DNA of 57,031 bases from an uncultured Bacteroidales bacterium (GTDB taxonomy: Bacteria > Bacteroidota > Bacteroidia > Bacteroidales > JAFGXI01), in assembly GCA_947311115.1 (NCBI GenBank), contig CAMZKE010000010.1, forward strand, positions 1 through 57,031, written 5' to 3'. The translations under genes and the position numbers were made by a program. Positions within the stretch are counted from its first letter, which is position 1; each line of letters opens with the position of its first letter. Under the pieces are notes generated by a model. That model was not told the DNA's origin and made no database searches. It was given only the letters and a program-made list of their open reading frames with translations. This document shows positions 43,001 to 50,641 of the stretch, in pieces.

Positions 43001-44706
43001 ACACCGGCAATAATAATATTATTATTGAGTAGGCTTAGGTATGCGTTTTCTTTTAATTGTTTAGCTCCTGTTCCTGCATTAGAGCCTGTTCTTGTTTCTG
43101 AAACAAAGCGCATTACGTCGTAATCTTTTTTACCTGCACTTGCTTTAATATAATCGTTTAGTTTGTCCTTAATTTTTACATTTCCTCTTTTAAAGTCGTA
43201 TGAAATAAAACCATCGTATGAGAGTCCGAGTAAAAAACGATGTATTGCAGGTTCTGACATACGCATATAGTCGGCTAATTCTAAATCAGTAAATTCGTCG
43301 CTCATTCGTTCTTTCTCAAAAGCTTTAACGTCGTATAAAGGATTGTTAAATGCGTCTCCTTGTAATTGCATAAATTTATCTATTGAAAAGAAATTTTTAG
43401 ATTCGAAAGTAACTTTAGTATCACTTTGTGTTATTCCTCTAAATGTAATTTTAGGCATATCCATTTGCCATTCAAGTACTTTTACATCAATTTCTACGTT
43501 ATGGTAAGAATCGTAGTATTTTATTCTTGTTGACCCTTCTCCATTTCTAATTAACTGAACTGTACGGTTTTTATTATTATATTTAAAAAGTAATCCCGGA
43601 TGGTAAATAGAGTCGGTATCTAATCTCAGAGTTACTTCAATATTGTTTGCAATAATACTTGATTTGTTGAATATTATTAGTTTTCCTTTTGTTTCTAATA
43701 CAAGAGTGTCTTTTCTGTAAAAATATAGATGAGCAAAATTGTGTCCAATACCGGCACCAATTAATTTTGCACCTTTCATGTAAAATCCACCGGAATAATC
43801 AACGTCTTTATAAATATTTTTTATTTCAAATAAGCTTAAATAAGTTTTAAACTGTGGATATGTACATTTAGAAGGGTCTATTATTTTTTTTACTTTGTCG
43901 TTTAAAACTCCTAATACGGGTTTCTTAAAATAAAAGCTGTTTACAAAACTTACGCTATCAGCAGTATATTCTGCTTTTTTTACATTAATATTGTACCGTT
44001 TAAGATTTGCGAAAATTTTGTCTTTTTCAACTTTAGCTCTTTCCCATGTAACTGTACCGTTTATTCCTTTCCAATAATTTTTTTCAGGATAATAAATACC
44101 GTTTGTTGCTTCAATTTTTATACTGTCTTTTTTTGCATAACAAACTAAATCAAAATCGTTATCAAATTTAACTTTAAGTTTTTTATTATACTCAAAATAT
44201 ATATCGCTACCTTTTACTTGCCATACAATGTTTTTTGTTTTGTAAATAATGCTTTTATTTATCATGTCTGGTGTAACGCTAAGTATAGCTGCAGTAGCAC
44301 GTATCGATATTTTACGAGTATTAAGCATATGCATTATTGATTTATTCCATGCAGAATAGCTTTTGTCGCTTTGTGTTGAACGGTAGAAAGTAATAATTGA
44401 TGTAACATAATCATAAAATTGGGGGTACTGTCTTCCTTTTCTTTTTAATAGTTTATTTGTAAGTTTTATTACGTCAATTTTTTTACTGTCTGGTAAACTG
44501 TCTTTTTCCCAAAGCTCAGTAAATTCCTTCATTAAAATCTTAATTTTTGAGTTTTCAACACTAGATTGATTCATATAAGTGTTTAGTTCTTTAATATATT
44601 TTTCCTTCTCGTTTGTAAAACTAGTGAAACGCTTATTGTTAATTATTTGAGAGTAAGAGTTAAAGCCAAAACTCAATAAAATTATTATAGTGATGAAATT
44701 CTTCAT
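40051..44706 (-). CDS. Very large exported protein of unknown function
   Basis: A 1551-residue protein with a signal peptide (MKNFITIIILLSFGFNSYSQ). I do not recognise a named domain. After an N-terminal helical part to about residue 150, the sequence is a long series of short beta strands with motifs such as KGTNFSFDYNKFMITMPDIA and SRRKSVITANEVRFIRVADA. These look somewhat like the stacked-strand OstA/LptA folds, but that is a weak impression. The C-terminal 45 residues are strongly acidic (EDEGEDGESDENIDSEK...), suggesting a disordered tail. It is probably periplasmic or on the outer membrane. Spacing is 12 bp after prmA and 6 bp before the aminotransferase, so it is likely in one transcript with them. 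Confidence 0.75.
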   Translation of the reverse strand: MKNFITIIILLSFGFNSYSQIINNKRFTSFTNEKEKYIKELNTYMNQSSVENSKIKILMKEFTELWEKDSLPDSKKIDVIKLTNKLLKRKGRQYPQFYDYVTSIITFYRSTQSDKSYSAWNKSIMHMLNTRKISIRATAAILSVTPDMINKSIIYKTKNIVWQVKGSDIYFEYNKKLKVKFDNDFDLVCYAKKDSIKIEATNGIYYPEKNYWKGINGTVTWERAKVEKDKIFANLKRYNINVKKAEYTADSVSFVNSFYFKKPVLGVLNDKVKKIIDPSKCTYPQFKTYLSLFEIKNIYKDVDYSGGFYMKGAKLIGAGIGHNFAHLYFYRKDTLVLETKGKLIIFNKSSIIANNIEVTLRLDTDSIYHPGLLFKYNNKNRTVQLIRNGEGSTRIKYYDSYHNVEIDVKVLEWQMDMPKITFRGITQSDTKVTFESKNFFSIDKFMQLQGDAFNNPLYDVKAFEKERMSDEFTDLELADYMRMSEPAIHRFLLGLSYDGFISYDFKRGNVKIKDKLNDYIKASAGKKDYDVMRFVSETRTGSNAGTGAKQLKENAYLSLLNNNIIIAGVKTIHLSDSQNVTIFPAHGEIVLKKNRDFDFSGKVLAGMFLYKGTNFSFDYNKFMITMPDIAEMKMQVASKQLNEYGTPQMVTVSNTIQNMTGDLLIDSPTNKSGLKDFPRYPIFYSKKESYVYYDKKRIQKGVYNRDKFYFQVFPYEMDSLNSIDRNKIGFDGHFVSAGIFPPFDEKLKVMRDNSLGFTRKTPPSGYDVYGGKANYKNLIDLSDEGLRGAGDLEYVTSLTKSDEFFFYPDSLNTRCKTFDNTEKTAPKEFPQVHGVMADIHFMPYQDELYTSKYKTAIKMFNEQAVTHGTTVLSPDGMKGFGRMNFVDAEMKSKEYIYGQNTFTSDTANFKLLSQTEEVNKEDDVDFATTNVNALIDFNRRLGEFVSNDGNSTIEFPKNQYICYMDKFTWYMDKDEIMLSTSKNDVAKADVDTTGMTAMELEDVELTGSQFISLHPRQDSLNFWAPTATYSRRKSVITANEVRFIRVADATIYPSDGKVVVQKKAVMDPLKDSKIRANNITRFHHMYNCETNIYGKKDYMATGDYDFIDENKEKQKIHFDIIAVDSTVQTYATGKIGITENFTLSPKFAYTGKVKMEANKEFLIFDGYFKINHTCESLKRDWVGFKSEINQNDIFIPISNNLSEINGGAVRSSFLITNDTTHIYAGFLTKPDFYTDNDMIPVEGYLHYNKDNGKYEIAAKDKLEEFNLPGPYFSIHPSICNAYSEGIINLAVDFGQIKYFSAGNISGDLTKDEYSLDLMFGIDFMFLDKCMEIMANDLIGSSDDVVDLDRSVYTKAITDIVGKEKAEKYFTELSMGKFKKYPEELIHNLVFNDLHLDFDKKERIFVSNGDIGVGTINKIQVNRLVKGKIEITKRRSGDKLVIYLEVDGAWYYFSYMRSVFRIASSNKEFNALIMAVKPDDRRIKPKKGQKGYSYYPATVRAVKKFKKKYFEDEGEDGESDENIDSEKTEEKVVKEKETKEETEEEGFGGEEE

Positions 44707-44718
44707 ATTGCTAAATTA

Positions 44719-45558
44719 TTATTTATTAAAAACAGCACAAACCCAATTTTCTTTTTCACGATACGATGAAAACTTTATATTTAGTTCGTTAGCTTTTTCC
44801 ATTATTAAAGGTAAATCTACTTTGTAGAAGCCTGAAAACATAATTAACCCTTTTTTGTTTAATACATCTACGTAATGTTGCATATCTTGTAATAAAATAT
44901 TACGGTTAATATTTGCAATTATTATGTCGAATCCATCTTGTTTAGATAGTAATCGTGCATCGCCTAAAAGGGCTTTTATATTAGTTGTTTTATTTTTTTT
45001 AATATTTTCTTTTGCACTTTTAAAAGCGTCTTCATCATTATCGATGGCAATAATTTTTTTTGCTCCAAGTTTTGATGATAATATTGATAAAATACCGGTG
45101 CCGGAGCCCATGTCTAATATAGTCTTATTTCTGAGTTTGTGTTCAAAAAGTTCTTGAGCTGCTAAGTATGTTGTTTGATGATGACCTGTGCCAAATGCCA
45201 TTTTTGGGTCAACAATAATGTCAATATCCGGCATTGGGCTAATTTTATGAAAACTTGCACGAACAACGCAGTTCTCGTTTAAAAAAACGGGTTCGAAACT
45301 GCTTTCCCATACTTCGTTCCAGTTTTTGCCTTCAATCATATTTATAGAAACGTGTGTACTTATTATGTTTTTGTCTATATAACTTAAAGCTAAATCTAAA
45401 CCTGCGTGAATAAAATCATCTTTTTTTATATAAGCATTCACACCTGTTTCGGTATCTTCGAAAGAATCGTATCCTAAATCGGCAATTAATGCTACAACTA
45501 TTTCTCTGTTTTCCTGAGTGTTTGGACTTATTGTAATGCCAGCTTCTATATAATCCAT
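44719..45558 (-). CDS. prmA: Ribosomal protein L11 methyltransferase
   Basis: A 279-residue SAM-dependent methyltransferase. The C-terminal Rossmann domain has motif I LDMGSGTGILSILSSKLGA, the acid-binding AIDNDEDA, and ANINRNILLQDM as the motif-IV equivalent of NPPY-type sequences. It is preceded by DPKMAFGTGHHQTT, the PrmA hallmark. The N-terminal ~100 residues are the L11-recognition domain, more divergent than the rest. PrmA trimethylates L11 on the ribosome. First gene of the cluster; a 185-bp gap separates it from the divergent SGNH-type gene. Confidence 0.93.
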   Translation of the reverse strand: MDYIEAGITISPNTQENREIVVALIADLGYDSFEDTETGVNAYIKKDDFIHAGLDLALSYIDKNIISTHVSINMIEGKNWNEVWESSFEPVFLNENCVVRASFHKISPMPDIDIIVDPKMAFGTGHHQTTYLAAQELFEHKLRNKTILDMGSGTGILSILSSKLGAKKIIAIDNDEDAFKSAKENIKKNKTTNIKALLGDARLLSKQDGFDIIIANINRNILLQDMQHYVDVLNKKGLIMFSGFYKVDLPLIMEKANELNIKFSSYREKENWVCAVFNK

Positions 45559-45743
45559 TTTGTTTTTTTTAGTAGAGCAAGATATTAAATTAAGATTCTA
45601 TTAAAAAGTAATTGTGTTTAAAGTTATTAAGAATTAATAAACTAATAATGTTAGTTTTGTTTTATTCTAATAAATACGTACAATCACTTATTGTAACAGT
45701 TTGTATGTTTTTATAATTTAGTAAAAAATTAAAAATTTACATT

Positions 45744-47048
45744 ATGAGAAAAATATTTTTTTTAATTATTTTAGGTATGATTGTTATATCAACCTATGCA
45801 CAAAATCCTGAAATAAGTGTTTTGTTTATTGGTAATAGTTTAACTAATGGTAACTCTACTAATATTGATGACCCGAGTACCGGTAATTCTATGGCTTATT
45901 ATTTTAGGGAATTATCGGAGGCTGCAGGATTTAATGTTCATGTTGAAATGTATGCACCTAATGGAAAGTATATTTATGATGACCCAAATAATTCATCAAA
46001 TATAGGGCATTGTAATAGTACAATAACAGAAGCACGTATTAATTCAAGACAATGGGATTATATTATAGTGCAAGATAATCCTGGTTCTTATATGTGGTCG
46101 GAAGGTTATTTAAGTGGAGATGTTGGTAATGCAAATGTTCAGCTATATAATAAAATTGTAGCAAATAATGCTTGTACACATGAAATTTTTTATGCTACTC
46201 AAGGCTATTATGATGGTTTGCCTTCTGCTTATTGGAATTCAGGAGGCTTAAGTTTAACCTCTGATGATAATATACAATCAACAATACGCTCGTACAGAAA
46301 CGCATTGTATTTAAATAATAATGGTATGCAAGATTTGGTTGCTCCAATAGGCTTAGCATGGAATAGATATTGCAATGACGGACATAGTAGAGATGATTTG
46401 TACTATGATACAGCTCATCCGACATATAAAGCATCTTATTTGAATGCTGCAGTATTGTTTTCAGAAATATTTAAAATGAATCCTGAAAATGTTAATTATA
46501 CAGGGGGTTTTTCAGATGCTCAGTATTTAAGACAAATTGCCTACGAAACTGTAATGGATAACACAATATTTGCAGAAATTAATATAGATACTTATACACC
46601 AGAGCTTAGTTTTAATGCAAACGAAATTACTGTAGATGATACTTATAGTACTTATCAATGGTATTTAACACCAAACCCGATTTCCGGAGCAAATACACAA
46701 TCGTACACAATAGCTCAAACAGGTTTGTATTTTGCAGAAGTAACTGATGCTAATGGATGTAAACAGCGTTCAAAAACATCTAACTATGATTATATCACCG
46801 GTATTTATTTATTGAATGATTCAAAAATTTCAGTTTTCCCTAACCCCGCACAAAACATTATTAATTTAACCGGACTTGCTGTTAACTCTATAATAAGTAT
46901 TACTGATGTTAGTGGACAAGCTGTAATAAGTGAAATAGCAAATTCAGACACGCACACTATTAATATATCTAACTTAAACCAAGCTACATATTTTGTTAAA
47001 ATTGTTAACGAAAATAATGTTACAGTAAAGAAAATTATTAAGAAATAA
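45744..47048 (+). CDS. Secreted SGNH-type hydrolase-like protein with T9SS sorting domain
   Basis: A 434-residue protein with a signal peptide (MRKIFFLIILGMIVISTYAQ). LFIGNSLTNGN at residues 27-37 is the SGNH block I with the candidate nucleophile Ser32, and DTAHPTYKA near residue 222 supplies the Asp-His pair of block V. This arrangement is like the DUF4886 group of SGNH proteins. An Ig-like region with ISFNAN..TYQWYLTPNP follows, and the C-terminal ~75 residues (SVFPNPAQNIINLTG...VKKIIKK) are a type A T9SS sorting signal. The protein is expected outside the cell, cleaved from or attached to the surface. The likely activity is an ester hydrolase; the substrate is unknown. Confidence 0.85.
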   Translation: MRKIFFLIILGMIVISTYAQNPEISVLFIGNSLTNGNSTNIDDPSTGNSMAYYFRELSEAAGFNVHVEMYAPNGKYIYDDPNNSSNIGHCNSTITEARINSRQWDYIIVQDNPGSYMWSEGYLSGDVGNANVQLYNKIVANNACTHEIFYATQGYYDGLPSAYWNSGGLSLTSDDNIQSTIRSYRNALYLNNNGMQDLVAPIGLAWNRYCNDGHSRDDLYYDTAHPTYKASYLNAAVLFSEIFKMNPENVNYTGGFSDAQYLRQIAYETVMDNTIFAEINIDTYTPELSFNANEITVDDTYSTYQWYLTPNPISGANTQSYTIAQTGLYFAEVTDANGCKQRSKTSNYDYITGIYLLNDSKISVFPNPAQNIINLTGLAVNSIISITDVSGQAVISEIANSDTHTINISNLNQATYFVKIVNENNVTVKKIIKK

Positions 47049-47057
47049 TTTTCATAT

Positions 47058-47092
47058 AAAAAAGGCTGTCTTTTGAGACAGCCTTTTTTTTG
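47058..47092. terminator. Terminator after the SGNH-type gene
   Basis: AAAAGGCTGTCT and AGACAGCCTTTT form a 12-bp stem with a TTTG loop, with a long T-run on the plus strand and A-rich left flank, so it can work in both directions. It is 10 bp after the stop codon. Confidence 0.92.
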
Positions 47093-47182
47093 TTTTTAAT
47101 TCTAATAGCTTTTTTACAAGTAAATTGCTATTAAAGGAAAAATTCAATGAATTTCTCCTTTCTTATTTTGTTGAAACGAATC

Positions 47183-47443
47183 TTATTTCTTTTTTTCAAG
47201 ATGTTTCTTGTATTTGTTCATAAACTTATCAACTCTACCTGCTGTATCAACAAGTTTCATTTTACCAGTGTAAAATGGGTGAGAAGTATCTGAAATTTCT
47301 ATTTTCACTAATGGATAAGTAGCTCCATCAATATCAATTGTGTCTTTTGTATCAGCAGTTGACTTTGTTATAAAAGTATGCTCGTTAGACATATCCTTGA
47401 AAACAACTAATCTATAGTTTTCGGGATGTATTCCTTTTTTCAT
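47183..47443 (-). CDS. rpmE2: 50S ribosomal protein L31 type B
   Basis: An 86-residue L31 of the zinc-independent type B: it has no CxxC pairs. [41 protein letters not shown] and a Lys-rich tail are diagnostic. It is a single gene with a clear promoter (47475-47505) about 32 nt upstream of the ATG, and downstream is a bidirectional terminator. Confidence 0.96.
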   Translation of the reverse strand: MKKGIHPENYRLVVFKDMSNEHTFITKSTADTKDTIDIDGATYPLVKIEISDTSHPFYTGKMKLVDTAGRVDKFMNKYKKHLEKKK

Positions 47444-47474
47444 GTCTTAAAACTTTAAATTTTTATTTAGTTCG

Positions 47475-47505
47475 CAAAAGTAGATTATTTATTTTTAATA
47501 TCAAA
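47475..47505 (-). promoter_or_regulatory. rpmE2 promoter
   Basis: On the minus strand TTTG (47505-47502) and TACTTTTG (47482-47475) are 19 nt apart. The extended box TACTTTTGCG is the same as the one before rpsA, suggesting a shared ribosomal-gene promoter type. Confidence 0.75.
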
Positions 47506-47539
47506 TAAAAATGCTCATATAATTATTTTTTTAGTTCAG

Positions 47540-48187
47540 TTATCTTATGATAAAAGCTAGTGAAAAACTAATATTTGATAAATTTGGTATATCTCCGTAG
47601 TAAAAATTTTGATTCTTAAGGTTTAAACTTAATGAATTAAACATAAAATTTAGACCTATATTAAATCCGTATTTTTTATATAGTTTTTGAAAACCAATTC
47701 CTCCAATTAAATTTCCATAGTGTGTAATATCATAAAATGTATTTTTCGATTCATCGTAAAATGTACCATCTACACTTTTGTAATAATTAGAATTAAATTT
47801 ACTCTTGAAATTTAAACCGTATGAAAAACCTATATTGAAAAATATATTACTCTCGAATTTATGTCTGTAAAATATAGGTAGTTCTATTGCATATATAATT
47901 TCATTTATATCGTAATATGTTTTGTTACCTATAGTAATATCAGCAACATTTAAATGGTTGAAATGAAAGTTATATTTAGCATATTTTACCCCAAACAAAA
48001 TTGAACTATTATTTTTTGAAAATATATTACTTGTAATAGAGGCGCCGTATCCAACTTCATTAGTATAATTAAAATGTAAACTTATTTCTAAAGGGAAAAA
48101 ATACTGTTTTTTAGGAATAGTATCTGTTTGCGAAAAAATATTTATAGATACTAGCAATACAATAAATGTTACTAAAATGTTTTTCAT
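47540..48187 (-). CDS. Predicted outer-membrane beta-barrel protein
   Basis: A 215-residue protein with a signal peptide (MKNILVTFIVLLVSINIFSQ). The rest is alternating aromatic and polar residues in strands such as ISLHFNYTNEVGYGASI, LIGGIGFQKLYKKYGFNIGLNF and LSNISFSLAFIIR, ending in hydrophobic/aromatic residues as barrels do. No specific family is recognised. It lies downstream of the TPR-SpoIIE gene across a terminator, so it is probably transcribed alone. Confidence 0.65.
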   Translation of the reverse strand: MKNILVTFIVLLVSINIFSQTDTIPKKQYFFPLEISLHFNYTNEVGYGASITSNIFSKNNSSILFGVKYAKYNFHFNHLNVADITIGNKTYYDINEIIYAIELPIFYRHKFESNIFFNIGFSYGLNFKSKFNSNYYKSVDGTFYDESKNTFYDITHYGNLIGGIGFQKLYKKYGFNIGLNFMFNSLSLNLKNQNFYYGDIPNLSNISFSLAFIIR

Positions 48188-48211
48188 ATATGCTTATTTT
48201 CTATAAAAATA

Positions 48212-48245
48212 ATAAAAAAAGCTCAGATAACAAATATTTGAGCTT
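48212..48245 (-). terminator. Terminator after the TPR-SpoIIE pair
   Basis: On the minus strand AAGCTCA and TGAGCTT form a 7-bp stem with a loop of about 13 nt, followed by TTTTTTATTATTT. It is about 60 bp after the stop of the downstream SpoIIE gene. Confidence 0.75.
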
Positions 48246-48303
48246 AGTATAAAATGTAAAATTTGTGGTAATTAGAATATAATAGGGAAGTTAAGTATTA
48301 TTT

Positions 48304-50637
48304 TTAAATTCTAATTCCAATTAATATTATATCGTCAATTTGGTCTAAATTACCTTTCCAATTTTCAATGGTAGTATTTAATATTTCAGATTGTTTCTCC
48401 ATTGGTTTTGTGCATATATTAATTAATAATTCTTTAAAAGGTTTGTATTTAAATTTTTTACCTTTTGCACCACCAAATTGGTCGGCATAACCATCGGAAA
48501 ATAGGTATATTATATCTCCTTTTTCTAATTGAATTTCAATAGTTTTAAAACCTTTAGTTTTAGCACCGTATATGCCAATTGGCATTTTGTCACCTTTAAT
48601 TTCGTATAAAGTATGTGTATTTCCTTCTACTTTTTTATCGCAAATAATAGCATTTCTATTGTTTTCTCTTATAATATATAGTGGGTTATTTGCACCTGAA
48701 AATTGAATTTTATTTGTTTGGTAATTTATTGCAACAAACGATATATCCATACCATCTTTAGCTTCTCCTTCGCGTCCTGTTTGATGTAATGATGTTATAA
48801 CACTTTCTCTTAATTTATTAAGAACTTCACCTGTGGTTTTTATTCCGGGGCGTGCAATTATTTCGTTTAAGAAAGCAACGCCAAGCATGCTCATAAATGC
48901 TCCAGGCACACCATGTCCTGTACAATCAGCAGCAGTACAAACAACAGTATTGGCACTTTTAATTTCTTTTAGCCAATAAAAATCACCACTAACTATATCG
49001 CGTGGTTTAAAAAGAATGAATCTTTCGGGTAATAATTTTTGAATGTAATCACCCTGCGGCAATATTGCTGTTTGTATCCTTTTTGCATAAACAATACTAT
49101 CGGTTATTTCGTTTTTTTGTTCTGTAATTAATTTATTTTTTGCCTCGAGTATATCGTTTGCTTTTTTCTTATTCTTGTATTGTCTGTAAATAAGTATAAT
49201 TACCCCAAATACTAAAAAAATAACAACAGCAAATCCATAAATAAGCATTTTTTGCTGACGGTTTTCTAATTCTTTCTTTTTTATTTCTGAGTTTTGAAGT
49301 TTTATTTGAGCTTCTTTTTTATCGGTTTGGTATTTTTTATTTAAATCTTCAACAAGTTTTGTGTTTTCTGTAATGCTAATTGAATCGCGAAGTGCAATAT
49401 ATTTATCCTTAAAAATTAAAGCTTTTTTGTATTCTCCATTTTGCTCGTATATGCTACTAAGTGTTTGAGTAATATCTTTTTGTAATTTCAGTAAGTTTTT
49501 TTCTTCAGCAAGTTTTAGCCCTTTATTTGCGTATTCTATTGCCTTATTGTATTTTTTTATTCCATTATATGATGATGCTAAATGATTTAAGCAGATTATT
49601 GTATTATATATATCGTTTATTTTTATTGATGAATTATAAGCAGTTTTGAAGTGTTTAATTGAAATTTCGAATTTGTTAGTATCGGCATATAACCGTCCTA
49701 AGTTAATTTCCGAACTAATTAAACCTTTAATATCATTAAATTTTTCTCGTATTTTTTTTGATGAAATTAGGTGTTTTTCTGCTTTATTATATGCTTTATT
49801 TTTTTCGTTTATTAGTTTGTTTTTCTCGTTATTACTTGAAGTTATTTTAATGATTTCGTTATAATGATTGAATATTTGAGAATAAATATTACCTATATTA
49901 TTGTAAGAGTTTGCAATTTCAATACTGTCTTTAATTTTGTTGTTTATTTCTAATGCTTGGTTGTAGTAATTTAGAGCTTGGTTAAATCTGTTAATATCGG
50001 TAAAGTTTGCCATTACTTCGTATATTACACCTATTGCGTTAAGATTTGCAGATATACCATAAGGCATATCAATTTTTTCGAATAGTTTTAGTGATTTTTG
50101 GTAACTGATAATTGCTTTAGCTTTTTTACCAAATTCATTATATACATTGCCTAAAGTGTTGTAAGCAACAGCTTCTCCTTGGGTATCATTAATCAATTGT
50201 TTGTACTTAATAGTCTTTTTTAATCCTAATATTGCGTCTTTATAATTTCCTGTATAGTAGTTTATTTGAGCAAGTCCGTTGTATGCTTTAGATAGTAATG
50301 AAGTATCTTTTGCAATTGTTGCGTTATCGATAGCTTCTTTGTATAATTTTTTTGCATTGTCAAATTTAGTTGCTCTTTTATTAATAACAGCTAAGTATAT
50401 GTACGATTGTGCAGTTTCTTTATTTAAATTATATTTTTTTGATAATTTAATGGATTTATTTATGTATTCAGCACTTTTTTCGGGGTTAGATTTTATCAGA
50501 CTGCGAGCAAGTAGGTTATATGTTGCAGCTTGTTCATTTTCTTTTTGTGTTTTTAAAACATTTAATAAAGAATCGTTTTGTGCATTTAAGCCAAAAGAAG
50601 TGTATATAATTATAATTATTAATGTTTTAATTTTCAT
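48304..50637 (-). CDS. TPR sensor protein with SpoIIE/PP2C phosphatase domain (copy 2)
   Basis: A 777-residue protein. A signal peptide (MKIKTLIIIIIYTSFGLNA) leads a periplasmic part with about eight TPR repeats (residues 40-420), e.g. AEAVAYNTLGNVYNEFGKKAKAI-type helices. A coiled coil precedes one membrane helix near 463-482 (FAVVIFLVFGVIILIY). The cytoplasmic PP2C/SpoIIE domain spans about 540-777, with KRIQTAILPQ, RDIVSGDFYWL (metal Asp), AADCTGHGVPGAFMSMLGV and FSDGYADQFGG. Such proteins would dephosphorylate a Ser/Thr-phosphorylated partner, for example an anti-sigma antagonist, in response to a periplasmic signal. The partner is not in the window. It lies 4 bp after a paralogue of the same architecture. 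Confidence 0.88.
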   Translation of the reverse strand: MKIKTLIIIIIYTSFGLNAQNDSLLNVLKTQKENEQAATYNLLARSLIKSNPEKSAEYINKSIKLSKKYNLNKETAQSYIYLAVINKRATKFDNAKKLYKEAIDNATIAKDTSLLSKAYNGLAQINYYTGNYKDAILGLKKTIKYKQLINDTQGEAVAYNTLGNVYNEFGKKAKAIISYQKSLKLFEKIDMPYGISANLNAIGVIYEVMANFTDINRFNQALNYYNQALEINNKIKDSIEIANSYNNIGNIYSQIFNHYNEIIKITSSNNEKNKLINEKNKAYNKAEKHLISSKKIREKFNDIKGLISSEINLGRLYADTNKFEISIKHFKTAYNSSIKINDIYNTIICLNHLASSYNGIKKYNKAIEYANKGLKLAEEKNLLKLQKDITQTLSSIYEQNGEYKKALIFKDKYIALRDSISITENTKLVEDLNKKYQTDKKEAQIKLQNSEIKKKELENRQQKMLIYGFAVVIFLVFGVIILIYRQYKNKKKANDILEAKNKLITEQKNEITDSIVYAKRIQTAILPQGDYIQKLLPERFILFKPRDIVSGDFYWLKEIKSANTVVCTAADCTGHGVPGAFMSMLGVAFLNEIIARPGIKTTGEVLNKLRESVITSLHQTGREGEAKDGMDISFVAINYQTNKIQFSGANNPLYIIRENNRNAIICDKKVEGNTHTLYEIKGDKMPIGIYGAKTKGFKTIEIQLEKGDIIYLFSDGYADQFGGAKGKKFKYKPFKELLINICTKPMEKQSEILNTTIENWKGNLDQIDDIILIGIRI

Positions 50638-50641
50638 TAGT

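Noticed and set aside
40051-44706. Overlapping plus-strand open frames inside the 1551-residue gene
   Set aside because: They are short, lack promoters or family similarity, and follow from the codon bias of the real minus-strand gene.
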